This document shows, one piece after another, positions 27,849 to 36,849 of a stretch of DNA of 64,000 bases. Numbering within the stretch: position 1 is the stretch's first letter; each line of letters begins with the position of its first letter. The notes under the pieces are model-generated. The model was not told the origin of the DNA, made no database searches, and saw only the letters and a program-made list of their open reading frames with translations. Both the position numbers and the translations under genes were made by a program. Source of the DNA: Candidatus Thiodiazotropha endoloripes (lineage in GTDB: Bacteria > Pseudomonadota > Gammaproteobacteria > Chromatiales > Chromatiaceae); NCBI GenBank assembly GCA_001709035.1, contig LVKA01000015.1, positions 124,001 to 188,000 of the forward strand, read 5' to 3'.

Positions 27849-30086
27849 TTGCATAGATTAAGAAAAAACGTATGGCTGCTTTTCATAGCAACCGTATTTG
27901 TTTCTATCCTTTTGACATTCGTCATGTCGGTGTACACATGGGATAAACATTTTTCCAGCATCAAATCAGACCTCAATCATGCCCACGCACTGACCAAAAG
28001 CTATCTTTTGGAAAAAATCGTGAAGATGAGTGAAATCTTCCAACTCCTTGATAAATCTTATAATAATAGAAATCAAGATCAAATCAATCTGATTTTCAGC
28101 ACATTCATTGATACGATTGATTTTGATAGAAACGCAGGAACGAACTTTTTTCAAGGCCACTTGACATTCGACAGGGAATTTCTTGATAAACAGAAACCAG
28201 AACAGGTCTTTTTGAAAAACAGCTTCTACTACACAACCCAGAAACAATGGGTAACCCCCATCTGCTATCGATTCTCTGAAGGTGATGTTGGTTGCTTTGC
28301 CATTGACCTCGAAGATCTAACCACGCTGCTTACCAGAGGCGCGAGAACAACGGGGATCAACCACGTGATATCAACATCGGATTACTGGTTAATACATAAC
28401 AGCTTTTTTGACAAAGATCAGTTTGCATCATTATATTCTGCGAATATGATGAAGGGTCCGATAGCAAAAACCCTGGCGTCTCATTCGAAATCACTAAAAG
28501 AAGAAATTGGGCTATCACTAGACGAATTTCTGGCGGGAGAAAATAGTCACAGCTACCAGCAAAGAGTGCTTAATGGAGAGCACACTTTGATCATGCTTAG
28601 CAGTGTTCCCACCTATAATCTGTTTATCGCATCTGGGTATACCTATTCAGAGATCTGGCGACAATTTCTCAGCTATATCTATGGAATTGTACTATTGACC
28701 ATAGGATTTAATACCGTACTTTTTTTCCTCTTTAAACGATACGACAAACTCAACGAAAAACACCGCCTTGATCTCGAATACAAAAACAAACACGACAGCT
28801 TGACCGGCCTGCTTACAAGACGCGCCTCAGAGCAGGTGTTTATGGAAGAGCATCCTATTAGCGGAACCTACGTATTAGCCGAAATATCCATTAATAAATT
28901 TCATCTTATCAATGAGCGTTTTGGACACCATACCGGTGACCTGCTGCTACAATATATCTCGAACTATCTCAAGAATTACTGCACCAACCCTTGTTATTTA
29001 ATACGTGATATCGGTCCAGATTTTTTTATCATCTCACCAGATTCAGAATCCGATAAAATCGAGCCTGCCATAGAGCAGTTGCTTGAAGAGGTAAAAAAAC
29101 CCATAGCAATTGGTGATGTCAAATTACGGCTCAATATTAAAGCGGGAATATTCAAGGGAAACCTCTCCTCCATATCCTATAGAGAAGCGCTAAAGTGTGT
29201 CGACCTGGCACTCTGGAAAGCGAAAAAGGAACAAATTAACCTATACACTTATACTGAGGAGACCCACGAGCAGGTAATACAACGCAGCCGGATAAGAGAG
29301 CTTTTGGATGATGGCATTGCCAAGCATGAATTCCACCTCGTGTATCAGCCACAAATCGAACCCAATACCGGTGTTTTAACTGGAATTGAGGCGCTGGCGC
29401 GCTGGAACAGCACAGAACTGGGATTCATTCCACCATTACAATTTATCGATATTGCCGAAGAATCAGGGCTCATCTTAGATTTAGGGCGGGAACTGACCAC
29501 CATCGCTATCAATGATTTCAAGGATATTTTGGCGAAAACCAACAAAGAATTCACGCTTTCCATCAATTTTTCCATCTATCAATTTCTGAGTGACACCTTT
29601 TTAAATGACATTGATGAGATTATTGGCAATTCCGGTATTCCACCCAAATTATTAACACTTGAAATAACGGAAAGTATTTTCGTTGAAGAACTGGCTTACA
29701 TTAAAAATATACTACTTCAGTTACACGAAAGGGGCTTTCACATTTCTCTGGATGATTTTGGTACAGGCTACTCATCACTCAGCATGCTGAGCAAGCTCCC
29801 TATTGATGAAATCAAGATTGACAAATCATTCATTGACAATATTCAGCACTCTCGGCCAGATTATCTTCTGGTGCGAAATATTCTTGCCATTGGAAAGACA
29901 TTGGATCTAAAGGTTGTTGCTGAAGGCATTGAGCACACGGATCAGGCCGATATACTGCAAAGGCACCATTGCCATTCTATTCAGGGTTACCTGTATTCAA
30001 AACCCTTGCCTAAAGAAGAAATCATAGCGTTTATTAATAAGAACAAAATACAAGAATACAAAAAATACAAAATAAAATACAAGTAA
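27849..30086 (+). CDS. Membrane c-di-GMP phosphodiesterase with degenerate GGDEF and intact EAL domain
   Basis: A 745-residue protein with two membrane segments (about 8-28 and 277-297) that enclose a periplasmic sensory region, then GGDEF (about 315-475) and EAL (about 480-735) domains. The GGDEF signature reads DIGPDFF near residues 387-393, so the cyclase site is lost. The EAL domain keeps GIEALARW near 511, NFS, EITES, DDFGTGYSS, IKIDKSFI and VVAEGIE, all needed for phosphodiesterase activity. The only start available is TTG at 27849, as a stop lies four codons upstream. Low G+C and flanking IS remnants point to transfer. The signal sensed is unknown. Confidence 0.88.
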   Translation: MHRLRKNVWLLFIATVFVSILLTFVMSVYTWDKHFSSIKSDLNHAHALTKSYLLEKIVKMSEIFQLLDKSYNNRNQDQINLIFSTFIDTIDFDRNAGTNFFQGHLTFDREFLDKQKPEQVFLKNSFYYTTQKQWVTPICYRFSEGDVGCFAIDLEDLTTLLTRGARTTGINHVISTSDYWLIHNSFFDKDQFASLYSANMMKGPIAKTLASHSKSLKEEIGLSLDEFLAGENSHSYQQRVLNGEHTLIMLSSVPTYNLFIASGYTYSEIWRQFLSYIYGIVLLTIGFNTVLFFLFKRYDKLNEKHRLDLEYKNKHDSLTGLLTRRASEQVFMEEHPISGTYVLAEISINKFHLINERFGHHTGDLLLQYISNYLKNYCTNPCYLIRDIGPDFFIISPDSESDKIEPAIEQLLEEVKKPIAIGDVKLRLNIKAGIFKGNLSSISYREALKCVDLALWKAKKEQINLYTYTEETHEQVIQRSRIRELLDDGIAKHEFHLVYQPQIEPNTGVLTGIEALARWNSTELGFIPPLQFIDIAEESGLILDLGRELTTIAINDFKDILAKTNKEFTLSINFSIYQFLSDTFLNDIDEIIGNSGIPPKLLTLEITESIFVEELAYIKNILLQLHERGFHISLDDFGTGYSSLSMLSKLPIDEIKIDKSFIDNIQHSRPDYLLVRNILAIGKTLDLKVVAEGIEHTDQADILQRHHCHSIQGYLYSKPLPKEEIIAFINKNKIQEYKKYKIKYK

Positions 30087-30194
30087 AATACAAAGGCACC
30101 CATTCTTAAATTATTTGCTTCTGATGGCCAGGTTCAAGGTGAAAGTAAACTTGGCAAATTATGGATGGGTGTCCATCTACACCAGCGATCTACA

Positions 30195-30500
30195 CCTCGG
30201 TTTGGGCACCAGCGCCGCCAGGCGGGCAATGAAATCCAGCGGCTCAAAGATCACATGCGAGGTGCCGTCTCGGTACGGCGTCTTGAGTTGAGTTGCTCCT
30301 GCGCATCCTTGCGCCCCACCTGCGGCCCCACGGCGATGCGGTACGTGATCGAGTGACCGCACAATTGACTCATGGATCGTCATCCACCGCGTCCCCGACC
30401 AGGTAACTGTTTTCGGCATCCCGTTCCAGTAGGCCTTGCTGTTCCAAATAGCATCCCACACGGTGGGCGATGGTGTGGGCCAGTTGCAATACTGTATTTT
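30195..30500 (-). pseudogene. Second IS91-type transposase remnant
   Basis: Minus-strand frames read TQLKTPYRDGTSHVIFEPLD and then FIARLAALVPKPR, clearly the same transposase region as the copy at 25300-25440, in the same orientation but with different mutations. Parts upstream (about 30400-30500) match the VAGFLE... region out of frame. Only fragments of the gene survive. Confidence 0.8.
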
Positions 30501-30746
30501 TGTACAGTCTATCGCTTGACTGCGGGATCTTGAAGCCTCAGCTATGAAGCCGGGAAGTGCCAAACACCGCGAGGGAGGCCTCATTGAAAAGCGGCAAACG
30601 CCAGCCTGCCGGGGTTCAGGCATCCCCACCAGTGTTATTCGGCCACCTTTATTTCTCATATTTAAGAAATATATTACACATTATCCACCACCCAACATAT
30701 GTTTCTTGCTTTTAAGTAATTATTGACTTATTGCTCAGCATCATCC

Positions 30747-30774
30747 TATAGTTTCTCTTATTGGAGAAACTATA
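30747..30774 (+). promoter_or_regulatory. Operator palindrome of hipBA, covering the hipB ribosome site
   Basis: A perfect inverted repeat, TATAGTTTCTC and GAGAAACTATA, with a 6-bp centre. Its right arm contains the GGAGAA ribosome site of hipB and ends at the first base of the start codon. This is the expected position of a self-repressing HipB site. Binding is inferred. Confidence 0.75.
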
Positions 30775-31067
30775 TGGCCCGAAAAATTACGCCCTTACCC
30801 CTGCCCACCTCCCCGGTCGTCGATTCGGTTGAGGCGTTTGGCGCGTTTGTACGGAGCCTGCGCACGCAACAACAACTGCGCATCGATGATGCCGCTGCAC
30901 TGTGCGGTGTTTCGGTTCAACTGCTCTCGGATCTTGAAAATGGCAACCGTTCCGTCGGCCTGGACAAGGCCCTGGCGGTTGCACAGCAACTGGGGCTCAC
31001 CCTGCTGGCGGTACCAAAATCGGCGCAATCCCAGGCAATTGCAGCCATCAAGCGTCAGTCATTATGA
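30774..31067 (+). CDS. hipB: HipB-like antitoxin / repressor (Xre family)
   Basis: A 97-residue DNA-binding protein. The helix-turn-helix lies at about residues 25-75 (FVRSLRTQQQLRIDDAAALC, then GVSVQLLSDLENGNRSVGLD). The ATG at 30774 is chosen because GGAGAA precedes it by seven bases. HipB neutralises HipA and represses their common promoter. Its last codons overlap the hipA start by four bases (ATGA), so the two are translationally coupled. Located in the accessory island. Confidence 0.9.
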   Translation: MARKITPLPLPTSPVVDSVEAFGAFVRSLRTQQQLRIDDAAALCGVSVQLLSDLENGNRSVGLDKALAVAQQLGLTLLAVPKSAQSQAIAAIKRQSL

Positions 31068-32392
31068 CAACCCACAGCCTTTCAGCCTGGATTGGTGAAC
31101 AACAGGTTGGCACCCTGAGCTATCACGACGATACCGGGCGCTTCTCGTTTGAATACGAACCGGCCTGGATGACGAATAGCGGTGCTTATCCCATATCCCC
31201 CCCCCTCCCGTTTTGGCGTCCGGACGGCCAAACCGATGAACTGCACTCGGTCAACGTACGCCGCTTCTTTGAGAATCTGCTGCCCGAGGGCAAAGCCCTG
31301 GAGGATGCGGCTGCAGCGCACATGGTCTCAAAAGGCAACCTGTTTGGTCTGCTGCGCTGGCTAGGCCAGGAAAGTACCGGTGCGCTTGCACTGTTGCCTG
31401 AAGACACCCTGTCGGCCCAGCTTGAACCGAGCGTGCGTGAAGTCAGCTTTGAAGAGCTCTCCGAGCGTATCCACGACCGGGCCAATCGCCCCTTCAATGT
31501 ATGGGACGGCCGGGTACGCATGTCCATTGCCGGTTACCAGGATAAACTGGCGGTCTATGTTGATGAGGAAGGAAAACTGTTCCTGGTGGAAGGCCGGCTG
31601 GCGTCGACGCATATCCTCAAACCGGAGCCGCTAAACCCAAAGCTCTCCAGGTTGGTGGCCAATGAGCACTTTTGCCTGAAGCTGGCTGCCGCGCTCGGTA
31701 TACCCTCGGCCGAGGTAGAAATTCTACGCGTGCCGGAGCCGGTACTGATGGTCAAACGCTTCGACCGCATCAAACACAACCGCCATGTCGAGCGTTTACA
31801 CGCGGTGGATAGCTGCCAGGTGCTCAATCTCAGCGTCAACCACAAATATGAACGCAATTTCGGCAGTGGACGTGATGTCGCCACTATTCGGGACGGCGTT
31901 GGTTTCGAGAGGCTCTTCTCCATCGCGCCGCTCACCCAGTCTGAAGCGGCCACTCGCATGGCACTGATCCGTTGGGCGATCCTGCAATACCTGATCGGCA
32001 ATAGTGATGCCCATGGTAAAAATATCTCGTTTCTGGTCGAGTCGGGCGGCCTGCGCCTCGCCCCTGCTTACGACCTGGTTTCGGTGTGCATCTATCCGGA
32101 TATCGAACACGAATTCGCCATGGCCATCGGAGACGAGTTCGATATGACTAAAGTCCGTGCCTTCGATTGGGCAGACTTTTCCGACCGCTGTGGCATAGCA
32201 CGCCGCCTTCTGGTGCGTGAGATGAACCGAATGATCAAAGCGCTCAGAATCCAGCTGCCGACATTACTGTCTCTGCCCAATTACATTGAGGAAGAGCGTG
32301 CCATGCTGCAGAAGATCTCGGACCTGGCCCTGCAACAGGCTGAGCGACTGGAAATCGATGCGAAAATGATTGCGAAAGTGGTAATTGAATAG
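31064..32392 (+). CDS. hipA: HipA-type serine/threonine kinase toxin
   Basis: A 442-residue kinase of the HipA family. The N-terminal couple domain (GTLSYHDDTGRFSFEYEPAW) is followed by the HipA C domain. The conserved STHILKPE loop near residue 184 holds the Ser that is autophosphorylated in E. coli HipA. The catalytic loop GNSDAHGKN is near residues 312-320 and the metal-binding APAYDLVS near 333-340. E. coli HipA phosphorylates glutamyl-tRNA synthetase and causes growth arrest; relatives have other targets. All catalytic residues look intact, so the module may be active. Confidence 0.93.
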   Translation: MTTHSLSAWIGEQQVGTLSYHDDTGRFSFEYEPAWMTNSGAYPISPPLPFWRPDGQTDELHSVNVRRFFENLLPEGKALEDAAAAHMVSKGNLFGLLRWLGQESTGALALLPEDTLSAQLEPSVREVSFEELSERIHDRANRPFNVWDGRVRMSIAGYQDKLAVYVDEEGKLFLVEGRLASTHILKPEPLNPKLSRLVANEHFCLKLAAALGIPSAEVEILRVPEPVLMVKRFDRIKHNRHVERLHAVDSCQVLNLSVNHKYERNFGSGRDVATIRDGVGFERLFSIAPLTQSEAATRMALIRWAILQYLIGNSDAHGKNISFLVESGGLRLAPAYDLVSVCIYPDIEHEFAMAIGDEFDMTKVRAFDWADFSDRCGIARRLLVREMNRMIKALRIQLPTLLSLPNYIEEERAMLQKISDLALQQAERLEIDAKMIAKVVIE

Positions 32393-32456
32393 AAGCGGGT
32401 GCAGCCTCAACCGGTTCCAATAAGCATGTCCAGATGATCCGCCCACCCCGCAATGA

Positions 32457-32711
32457 CTGGCCGAATCACTCATCCCTTTTCTCAATGAAAGACTAAAGAT
32501 TATCGACGCTACCCGTATGCTGAGCCGTTTCCTGCGTGGGATCACTTCCCCCAGACTGAGCCGGGCGAAGCTGAGTGGACACGAGCTTTTCGATACTTTG
32601 ACTGAGATTCCATTCGCCCAGGTCATGAGCTGGGCTGAAGAGCGCCTCGCATCTGAAAATCAGGGCTCATCTGGAGGGGCGAGTCACCCATGCTGTTTGG
32701 CAGAATCCTGA
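32457..32711 (+). pseudogene. C-terminal fragment, probably of a RecQ-like helicase
   Basis: An open stretch without its own start signals reads LIPFLNERLKIIDATRMLSR and then FLRGITSPRLSRAKLSGHEL, with EIPFAQVMSWAEERL at the end. The pattern of a closing helical region with 'RFLRGITSPRLSRAKL' recalls the C-terminus of some RecQ-family helicases. No helicase motif is present, so it can only be a remnant. The assignment rests on memory of the family end and is uncertain. Confidence 0.4.
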
Positions 32712-32878
32712 AAAGGCTGAAAGGCCGAGATGCTTTTGGCAGCGCATTGAGTGGACTGAATCGTAAGCGCCCTCTGTCGATAGATATGATTCTTAAGCAT
32801 TGGAAGGGGTTGCATATTCCCATTGAGAGCCTGATTGGTTCTGACAACTCTAACCTCAACCATCACAAACATGCATGA
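32690..32878 (+). pseudogene. Possible HigA-type antitoxin C-terminal fragment
   Basis: A 62-codon frame whose second half (SGLNRKRPLSIDMILKHWKG then LHIPIESLIG) matches the end of HigA-like Xre antitoxins, in which 'KRPLS..MI..L...L.IP.E.LI' follows the helix-turn-helix. The recognition helix itself is missing, so this is likely a decayed gene. It overlaps the helicase fragment, as expected in a junk zone of the island. Confidence 0.4.
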
Positions 32879-32901
32879 GTCACTTTGATTATTAACCCGG
32901 G

Positions 32902-32950
32902 TTAACCTCCTCTCCCTTTCAGGGTAAACTCTCCCGTCTGACTGTTGGCC
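32902..32950 (-). mobile_element. Third, very short IS91-type transposase end
   Basis: On the minus strand it reads NSQTGEFTLKGRGG and stop, and aligns base by base with the transposase end NQTGQFNLKEGKRL at 25050-25110. It marks the right border of the island, 47 bp before the cupin gene. Confidence 0.6.
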
Positions 32951-32996
32951 ACATACCGATAGCTGGCTCCCACCAAGACTAAAACGAAACAGACTA

Positions 32997-33278
32997 ATGA
33001 CTGAGTTAAAGATTCTCTGTGAACACCGCCCATCCTCCATGAAACTGGAGATCCAGGGGGTCTACGACTGGCCGATCTGGAGCAAGGAGGTGTCGAAATT
33101 CGACTGGAGTTACGACCAGACCGAGATCTGCTACTTCCTGCGTGGCAAGGTTATCGTCACCCCGGAAGGGGGCGAACCCCAGGAGTTCGGGCGGGGCGAC
33201 CTGGTAACCTTCCCGGCCGGCATGAAGTGCACCTGGGATATCCTGAAGGATGTGGAAAAGCACTACACCTTCGAATAG
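32997..33278 (+). CDS. Cupin domain protein (DUF861/cupin_3)
   Basis: A 93-residue single-domain cupin. The ETEICYFLRGKVIVTPEGG-like first motif (here QTEICYFLRGKVIVTPEGGE) and FGRGDLVTFPAGMKCTWDI second motif match the cupin_3 group, which includes (S)-ureidoglycine aminohydrolase relatives. The His residues usual in the metal site are largely absent, as in other DUF861 proteins. It lies 15 nt before mutS and is probably co-transcribed with it. Function unknown. Confidence 0.85.
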   Translation: MTELKILCEHRPSSMKLEIQGVYDWPIWSKEVSKFDWSYDQTEICYFLRGKVIVTPEGGEPQEFGRGDLVTFPAGMKCTWDILKDVEKHYTFE

Positions 33279-33293
33279 TCGTCTGCCTGCCTG

Positions 33294-35879
33294 ATGACAA
33301 AAGCCGCCAAAAACCAACAGCACACGCCGATGATGCAGCAGTATCTGCGCATCAAGGGCGAGCACTCCAACATGCTGGTCTTCTATCGCATGGGGGATTT
33401 TTATGAGCTCTTTTTCGCCGATGCGGAGAAGGCCGCACGACTGCTCGACATCACCCTGACCAAACGGGGCCAGTCAGCGGGCAAACCCATCCCCATGGCG
33501 GGGGTCCCCTACCATGCAGCCGAGGGCTATCTGGCACGGCTGGTAAAACTTGGGGAGTCGGTGGCAATCTGTGAGCAGATCGGCGATCCGGCCACCACCA
33601 AGGGACCGGTGGAGCGCAAGGTGGTGCGTATCGTTACCCCAGGCACCCTCACCGATGAGGCTCTATTGGAAGAGCGACAGGAGAACCTGCTGGTCTCGGT
33701 CAATGAACAGAAGGATGGCTTGGGAGTGGCTGCTCTGGACCTGGCCAGCGGTCGCTTCACCATTCAGCAGGTGATCAGCCTGGGGGCTTTGGGGGGAGAG
33801 CTGGAGCGTCTCAATCCAGCGGAAATCCTGCTTGATGAGGACTCGTCCCTGCCAGAGACCATCAGCCTAACTTGCGGCATCACCCGTCGTCCGGTGTGGC
33901 ATTTCGACTTCGACTCTGCGGAACAGCTACTGAGCAAGCAGTTCGGCACCCGGGACCTGGGCGGTTTCGGTTGCCAGGACCATCCCTACGCCGTGGGCGC
34001 TGCCGGTTGCCTGCTGCAGTATGTGGAAGAGACCCAGTTCGGTACCCTGCCCCATATCCGCGGCCTGCAGGTTGAACACCGGGACCACAGTGTAATCATC
34101 GATGGGGCCACTCGAAGGAACCTTGAACTGATCCACTCACTCAGCGGACAGTCCCAACACACGCTGGCCGGCATCATGGACCGCACGGTCACCGCGATGG
34201 GCAGTCGCAAACTGAAGCGCTGGATCAGTCAACCGCAACGTGAGCGGCAAACGGTTGCCAATCGCCACGCTACCATCCAGGCGTTGCTGGAGTCTGACCT
34301 CTATGTGGAGCTGCAGGAGATCCTTCAGGGCATCGGCGATATCGAACGCATTCTCGCCCGCATCGCCCTGAAGAGCGCCCGACCCAGAGACCTGTCCACC
34401 TTGCGCGAGGCACTTGGCGCACTGCCCCAGCTGCAACCCCTGCTGAATCGCCTCGACAGCCCCTTGACCCAATCCCTGGCCATGGAGATCGGTGAACATC
34501 CGCAACAACATCAACTGTTGATGACGGCAATCATCGAACAACCACCGATGCTGATCCGCGACGGCGGGGTAATCGCCGAAGGGTACGATGCAGAGCTGGA
34601 TGAGCTGCGCGCCCTCTCGCAGAATGCCGATCAGTTTCTGCTCGATCTGGAGATCCGGGAGAAAGAACGCACCGGCATTGCCAATCTCAAGGTGAGTTAC
34701 AACCGGGTACACGGCTACTACATCGAGATCAGCCGCAGTCAGTCGGACAAGGCGCCGGACGATTACATCCGTCGCCAGACCCTGAAGGGAGCCGAACGTT
34801 TCATCACCCCGGAGTTGAAGAAGTTCGAGGATCAGGTATTGAGTGCCCGGGAGCGCTCGCTGAGCCGGGAAAAACTACTCTACGATCAGCTGCTCGAGCG
34901 TCTGGGCGACTCCCTCTCGGAGTTACAGCAGTGTGCGGAAGGCCTCTCCCATCTGGATGTGCTGTGCAATCTGGCGGAACGGGCGCAGTGTCTCAACCTG
35001 GTCCGTCCCGAACTGGTTGACGAGCCTGGCTTGAAGATCGTGGACGGTCGTCACCCGGTGGTCGAACAGGTCAGTCAGGACCCCTTTGTCGCCAACAGTG
35101 TGACCCTCGACCAGCAGCAGCGTATGCTGGTGATCACCGGCCCCAACATGGGTGGTAAATCGACTTTCATGCGTCAGATCGCGATCATCACCCTACTCGC
35201 CTATGCAGGCAGTTTTGTACCGGCCGCCTCAGCGCAACTGGGACCGGTCGACCGGATCTTTTCCCGTATCGGGGCTTCAGACGATCTGGCCGGCGGTCGC
35301 TCCACCTTCATGGTCGAGATGGAAGAGACCGCCAATATTCTGCACAACGCCACCGAACAGAGCCTGGTGCTGATGGATGAGGTGGGCCGTGGTACCTCCA
35401 CTTTCGACGGGCTCTCACTGGCCTGGGCCTGTGCTGTGGAACTGGCCACCTACCTGCGCGCCTTCACCCTGTTTGCCACCCACTATTTTGAGCTCACCAC
35501 GCTGCCTGAAGAGTATCCAGGGATTGCCAATCTTCATCTGGATGCGGTCGAGCATGGAGACAGTATTGTTTTTCTCCATGCCGTCAGAGAGGGTCCGGCC
35601 AACCAGAGTTACGGACTGCAGGTGGCAACCCTGGCAGGCGTACCGAAAACCGTAATCAAGAAGGCAAGGCAACGGCTGCTGGAACTTGAGGCCAGTGCCC
35701 AAAGACATGCGGAGCAGCAGCAGAGCCAACTCCCCCTTTTCAACCTTTCACCTGAGCCTGCCGAATCCTCTGCCGTGGAGACCATGCTGGAGCGGATCGA
35801 TCCCGATGAGCTGACCCCCCGTCAGGCATTGGAGCAACTCTATCTGTTGAAAGAGAAACTGGAATCCAGTGATTCCTGA
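33294..35879 (+). CDS. mutS: DNA mismatch repair protein MutS
   Basis: An 861-residue MutS1. The mismatch-reading [12 protein letters not shown] motif lies near residues 30-42. The ATPase carries Walker [14 protein letters not shown] near 616-628, the Walker [17 protein letters not shown] and the THYFELTTL loop. The C-terminal end [17 protein letters not shown] is the dimerisation tail. It recognises mismatches and recruits MutL. It follows a cupin gene by 15 nt. In several gammaproteobacteria mutS neighbours pncC-recA; here about 18 kb of other genes separates them. Confidence 0.98.
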   Translation: MTKAAKNQQHTPMMQQYLRIKGEHSNMLVFYRMGDFYELFFADAEKAARLLDITLTKRGQSAGKPIPMAGVPYHAAEGYLARLVKLGESVAICEQIGDPATTKGPVERKVVRIVTPGTLTDEALLEERQENLLVSVNEQKDGLGVAALDLASGRFTIQQVISLGALGGELERLNPAEILLDEDSSLPETISLTCGITRRPVWHFDFDSAEQLLSKQFGTRDLGGFGCQDHPYAVGAAGCLLQYVEETQFGTLPHIRGLQVEHRDHSVIIDGATRRNLELIHSLSGQSQHTLAGIMDRTVTAMGSRKLKRWISQPQRERQTVANRHATIQALLESDLYVELQEILQGIGDIERILARIALKSARPRDLSTLREALGALPQLQPLLNRLDSPLTQSLAMEIGEHPQQHQLLMTAIIEQPPMLIRDGGVIAEGYDAELDELRALSQNADQFLLDLEIREKERTGIANLKVSYNRVHGYYIEISRSQSDKAPDDYIRRQTLKGAERFITPELKKFEDQVLSARERSLSREKLLYDQLLERLGDSLSELQQCAEGLSHLDVLCNLAERAQCLNLVRPELVDEPGLKIVDGRHPVVEQVSQDPFVANSVTLDQQQRMLVITGPNMGGKSTFMRQIAIITLLAYAGSFVPAASAQLGPVDRIFSRIGASDDLAGGRSTFMVEMEETANILHNATEQSLVLMDEVGRGTSTFDGLSLAWACAVELATYLRAFTLFATHYFELTTLPEEYPGIANLHLDAVEHGDSIVFLHAVREGPANQSYGLQVATLAGVPKTVIKKARQRLLELEASAQRHAEQQQSQLPLFNLSPEPAESSAVETMLERIDPDELTPRQALEQLYLLKEKLESSDS

Positions 35880-35912
35880 ATTCCCCAAACGTAACAATCA
35901 CCGAGGTATTTG

Positions 35913-36122
35913 ATGAGCGATCATGTCTATAAAAAGATTCAGTTAGTCGGCTCTTCCCAGAGCAGTAGTGACGATGCCATTCGCAATGCCATTGCCCGGG
36001 CAGGCGAGACCATCAGTAACATGGGATGGTTTGAAGTAGTGGAGACCCGTGGGCACATTGAAGACGGACAGGTCGCCCACTGGCAGGTGACCATCGATAT
36101 CGGCTTTCGCTTGAAGGATTGA
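35913..36122 (+). CDS. Dodecin (flavin-storage protein)
   Basis: A 69-residue protein with the dodecin pattern: [20 protein letters not shown], ending in the [21 protein letters not shown] strands. The Trp of [12 protein letters not shown] stacks on the flavin in known dodecins. The protein forms a hollow dodecamer that stores riboflavin or FMN. GAGG stands seven bases before the ATG at 35913, which is preferred over a TTG one codon earlier. It follows mutS by 33 nt. Confidence 0.93.
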   Translation: MSDHVYKKIQLVGSSQSSSDDAIRNAIARAGETISNMGWFEVVETRGHIEDGQVAHWQVTIDIGFRLKD

Positions 36123-36346
36123 TCAGGTCCCAAGGCATCACCATCAGCATGGACGCATCAAATCCTGGCTTCTATTGATTTGTGACAGCCAGAGTGCGGT
36201 CCTGCCGGGTCCTATGATCCCCCCCCCGTTCGATAGGTAGTACAAATTATGGTATACCCTGATATCCAAGGGTATTCACCACCATACCCAAGCGCTTTGT
36301 GGTCGCCTAAATTGTAATGTGACAGTTTGATGACGGAGTCACAACA

Positions 36347-36790
36347 ATGGATGCACGTAAAAACCCAAGAACAAAAACATCCTTTCAGGTCACTTTCATA
36401 TCCAATGCCAACGGGGTCAGTCAAAACCGAATTATTGCCGACATCAGCCAATCTGGCCTGTTTGTCAACGCACTGAGCGGTTCAAAGCTCAACGATCACT
36501 ATCGGGTGTTATTCAAAAAACCGGGGCAAATCGAGTCTATGCAATTGAACGCACAGGTCACACGCATAAATAACCGGGGTTCTGCGCTGACTTTCCGTCA
36601 ACTCGACCCACAGAAGAGCCGTTTTCTGTCGGAGTTGACCAATCCCAACTGGGATGGCAAGGATCTGCTGGAAGGGGTGATCAAACATGGCATTCTCGAA
36701 AACACCACGAACTTCGCCGCCTGCATGCGTTTGACCTCACTGCTTAGCAGTGATTATCGCTTCACGTCCAGAAGTAATGGTATCAACTGA
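36347..36790 (+). CDS. PilZ domain protein
   Basis: A 147-residue protein. The beginning MDARKNPRTKTSFQVTF supplies the RxxxR motif and IIADISQSGLFVNAL the (D/N)xSxxG motif of PilZ domains, the two c-di-GMP contact sites. The domain fills about residues 1-90; the rest, with LTNPNWDGKDLLEGVI, is unassigned. It is a likely c-di-GMP receptor. It stands alone between dodecin and the convergent FHA gene. Confidence 0.8.
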   Translation: MDARKNPRTKTSFQVTFISNANGVSQNRIIADISQSGLFVNALSGSKLNDHYRVLFKKPGQIESMQLNAQVTRINNRGSALTFRQLDPQKSRFLSELTNPNWDGKDLLEGVIKHGILENTTNFAACMRLTSLLSSDYRFTSRSNGIN

Positions 36791-36827
36791 GCGGGCTGAT
36801 CGACGCAACAGTCGATCTGTCCAGGCA

Positions 36828-36849
36828 TAGGGCCTGTTAACACTAATCC
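36828..36849. repeat. Solo end of the MITE-like repeat, overlapping the FHA gene end
   Basis: TAGGGCCTGTTAACACTAAT and two more bases match one terminal inverted repeat of the element at 38617-38887. The stop codon and last residue of the FHA protein on the minus strand lie within it. Confidence 0.6.

Noticed and set aside
32684-33040. Minus-strand frame of 118 codons opposite the gene fragments
   Set aside because: No family pattern, overlaps the start of the cupin gene and the IS91 end; taken as a shadow.
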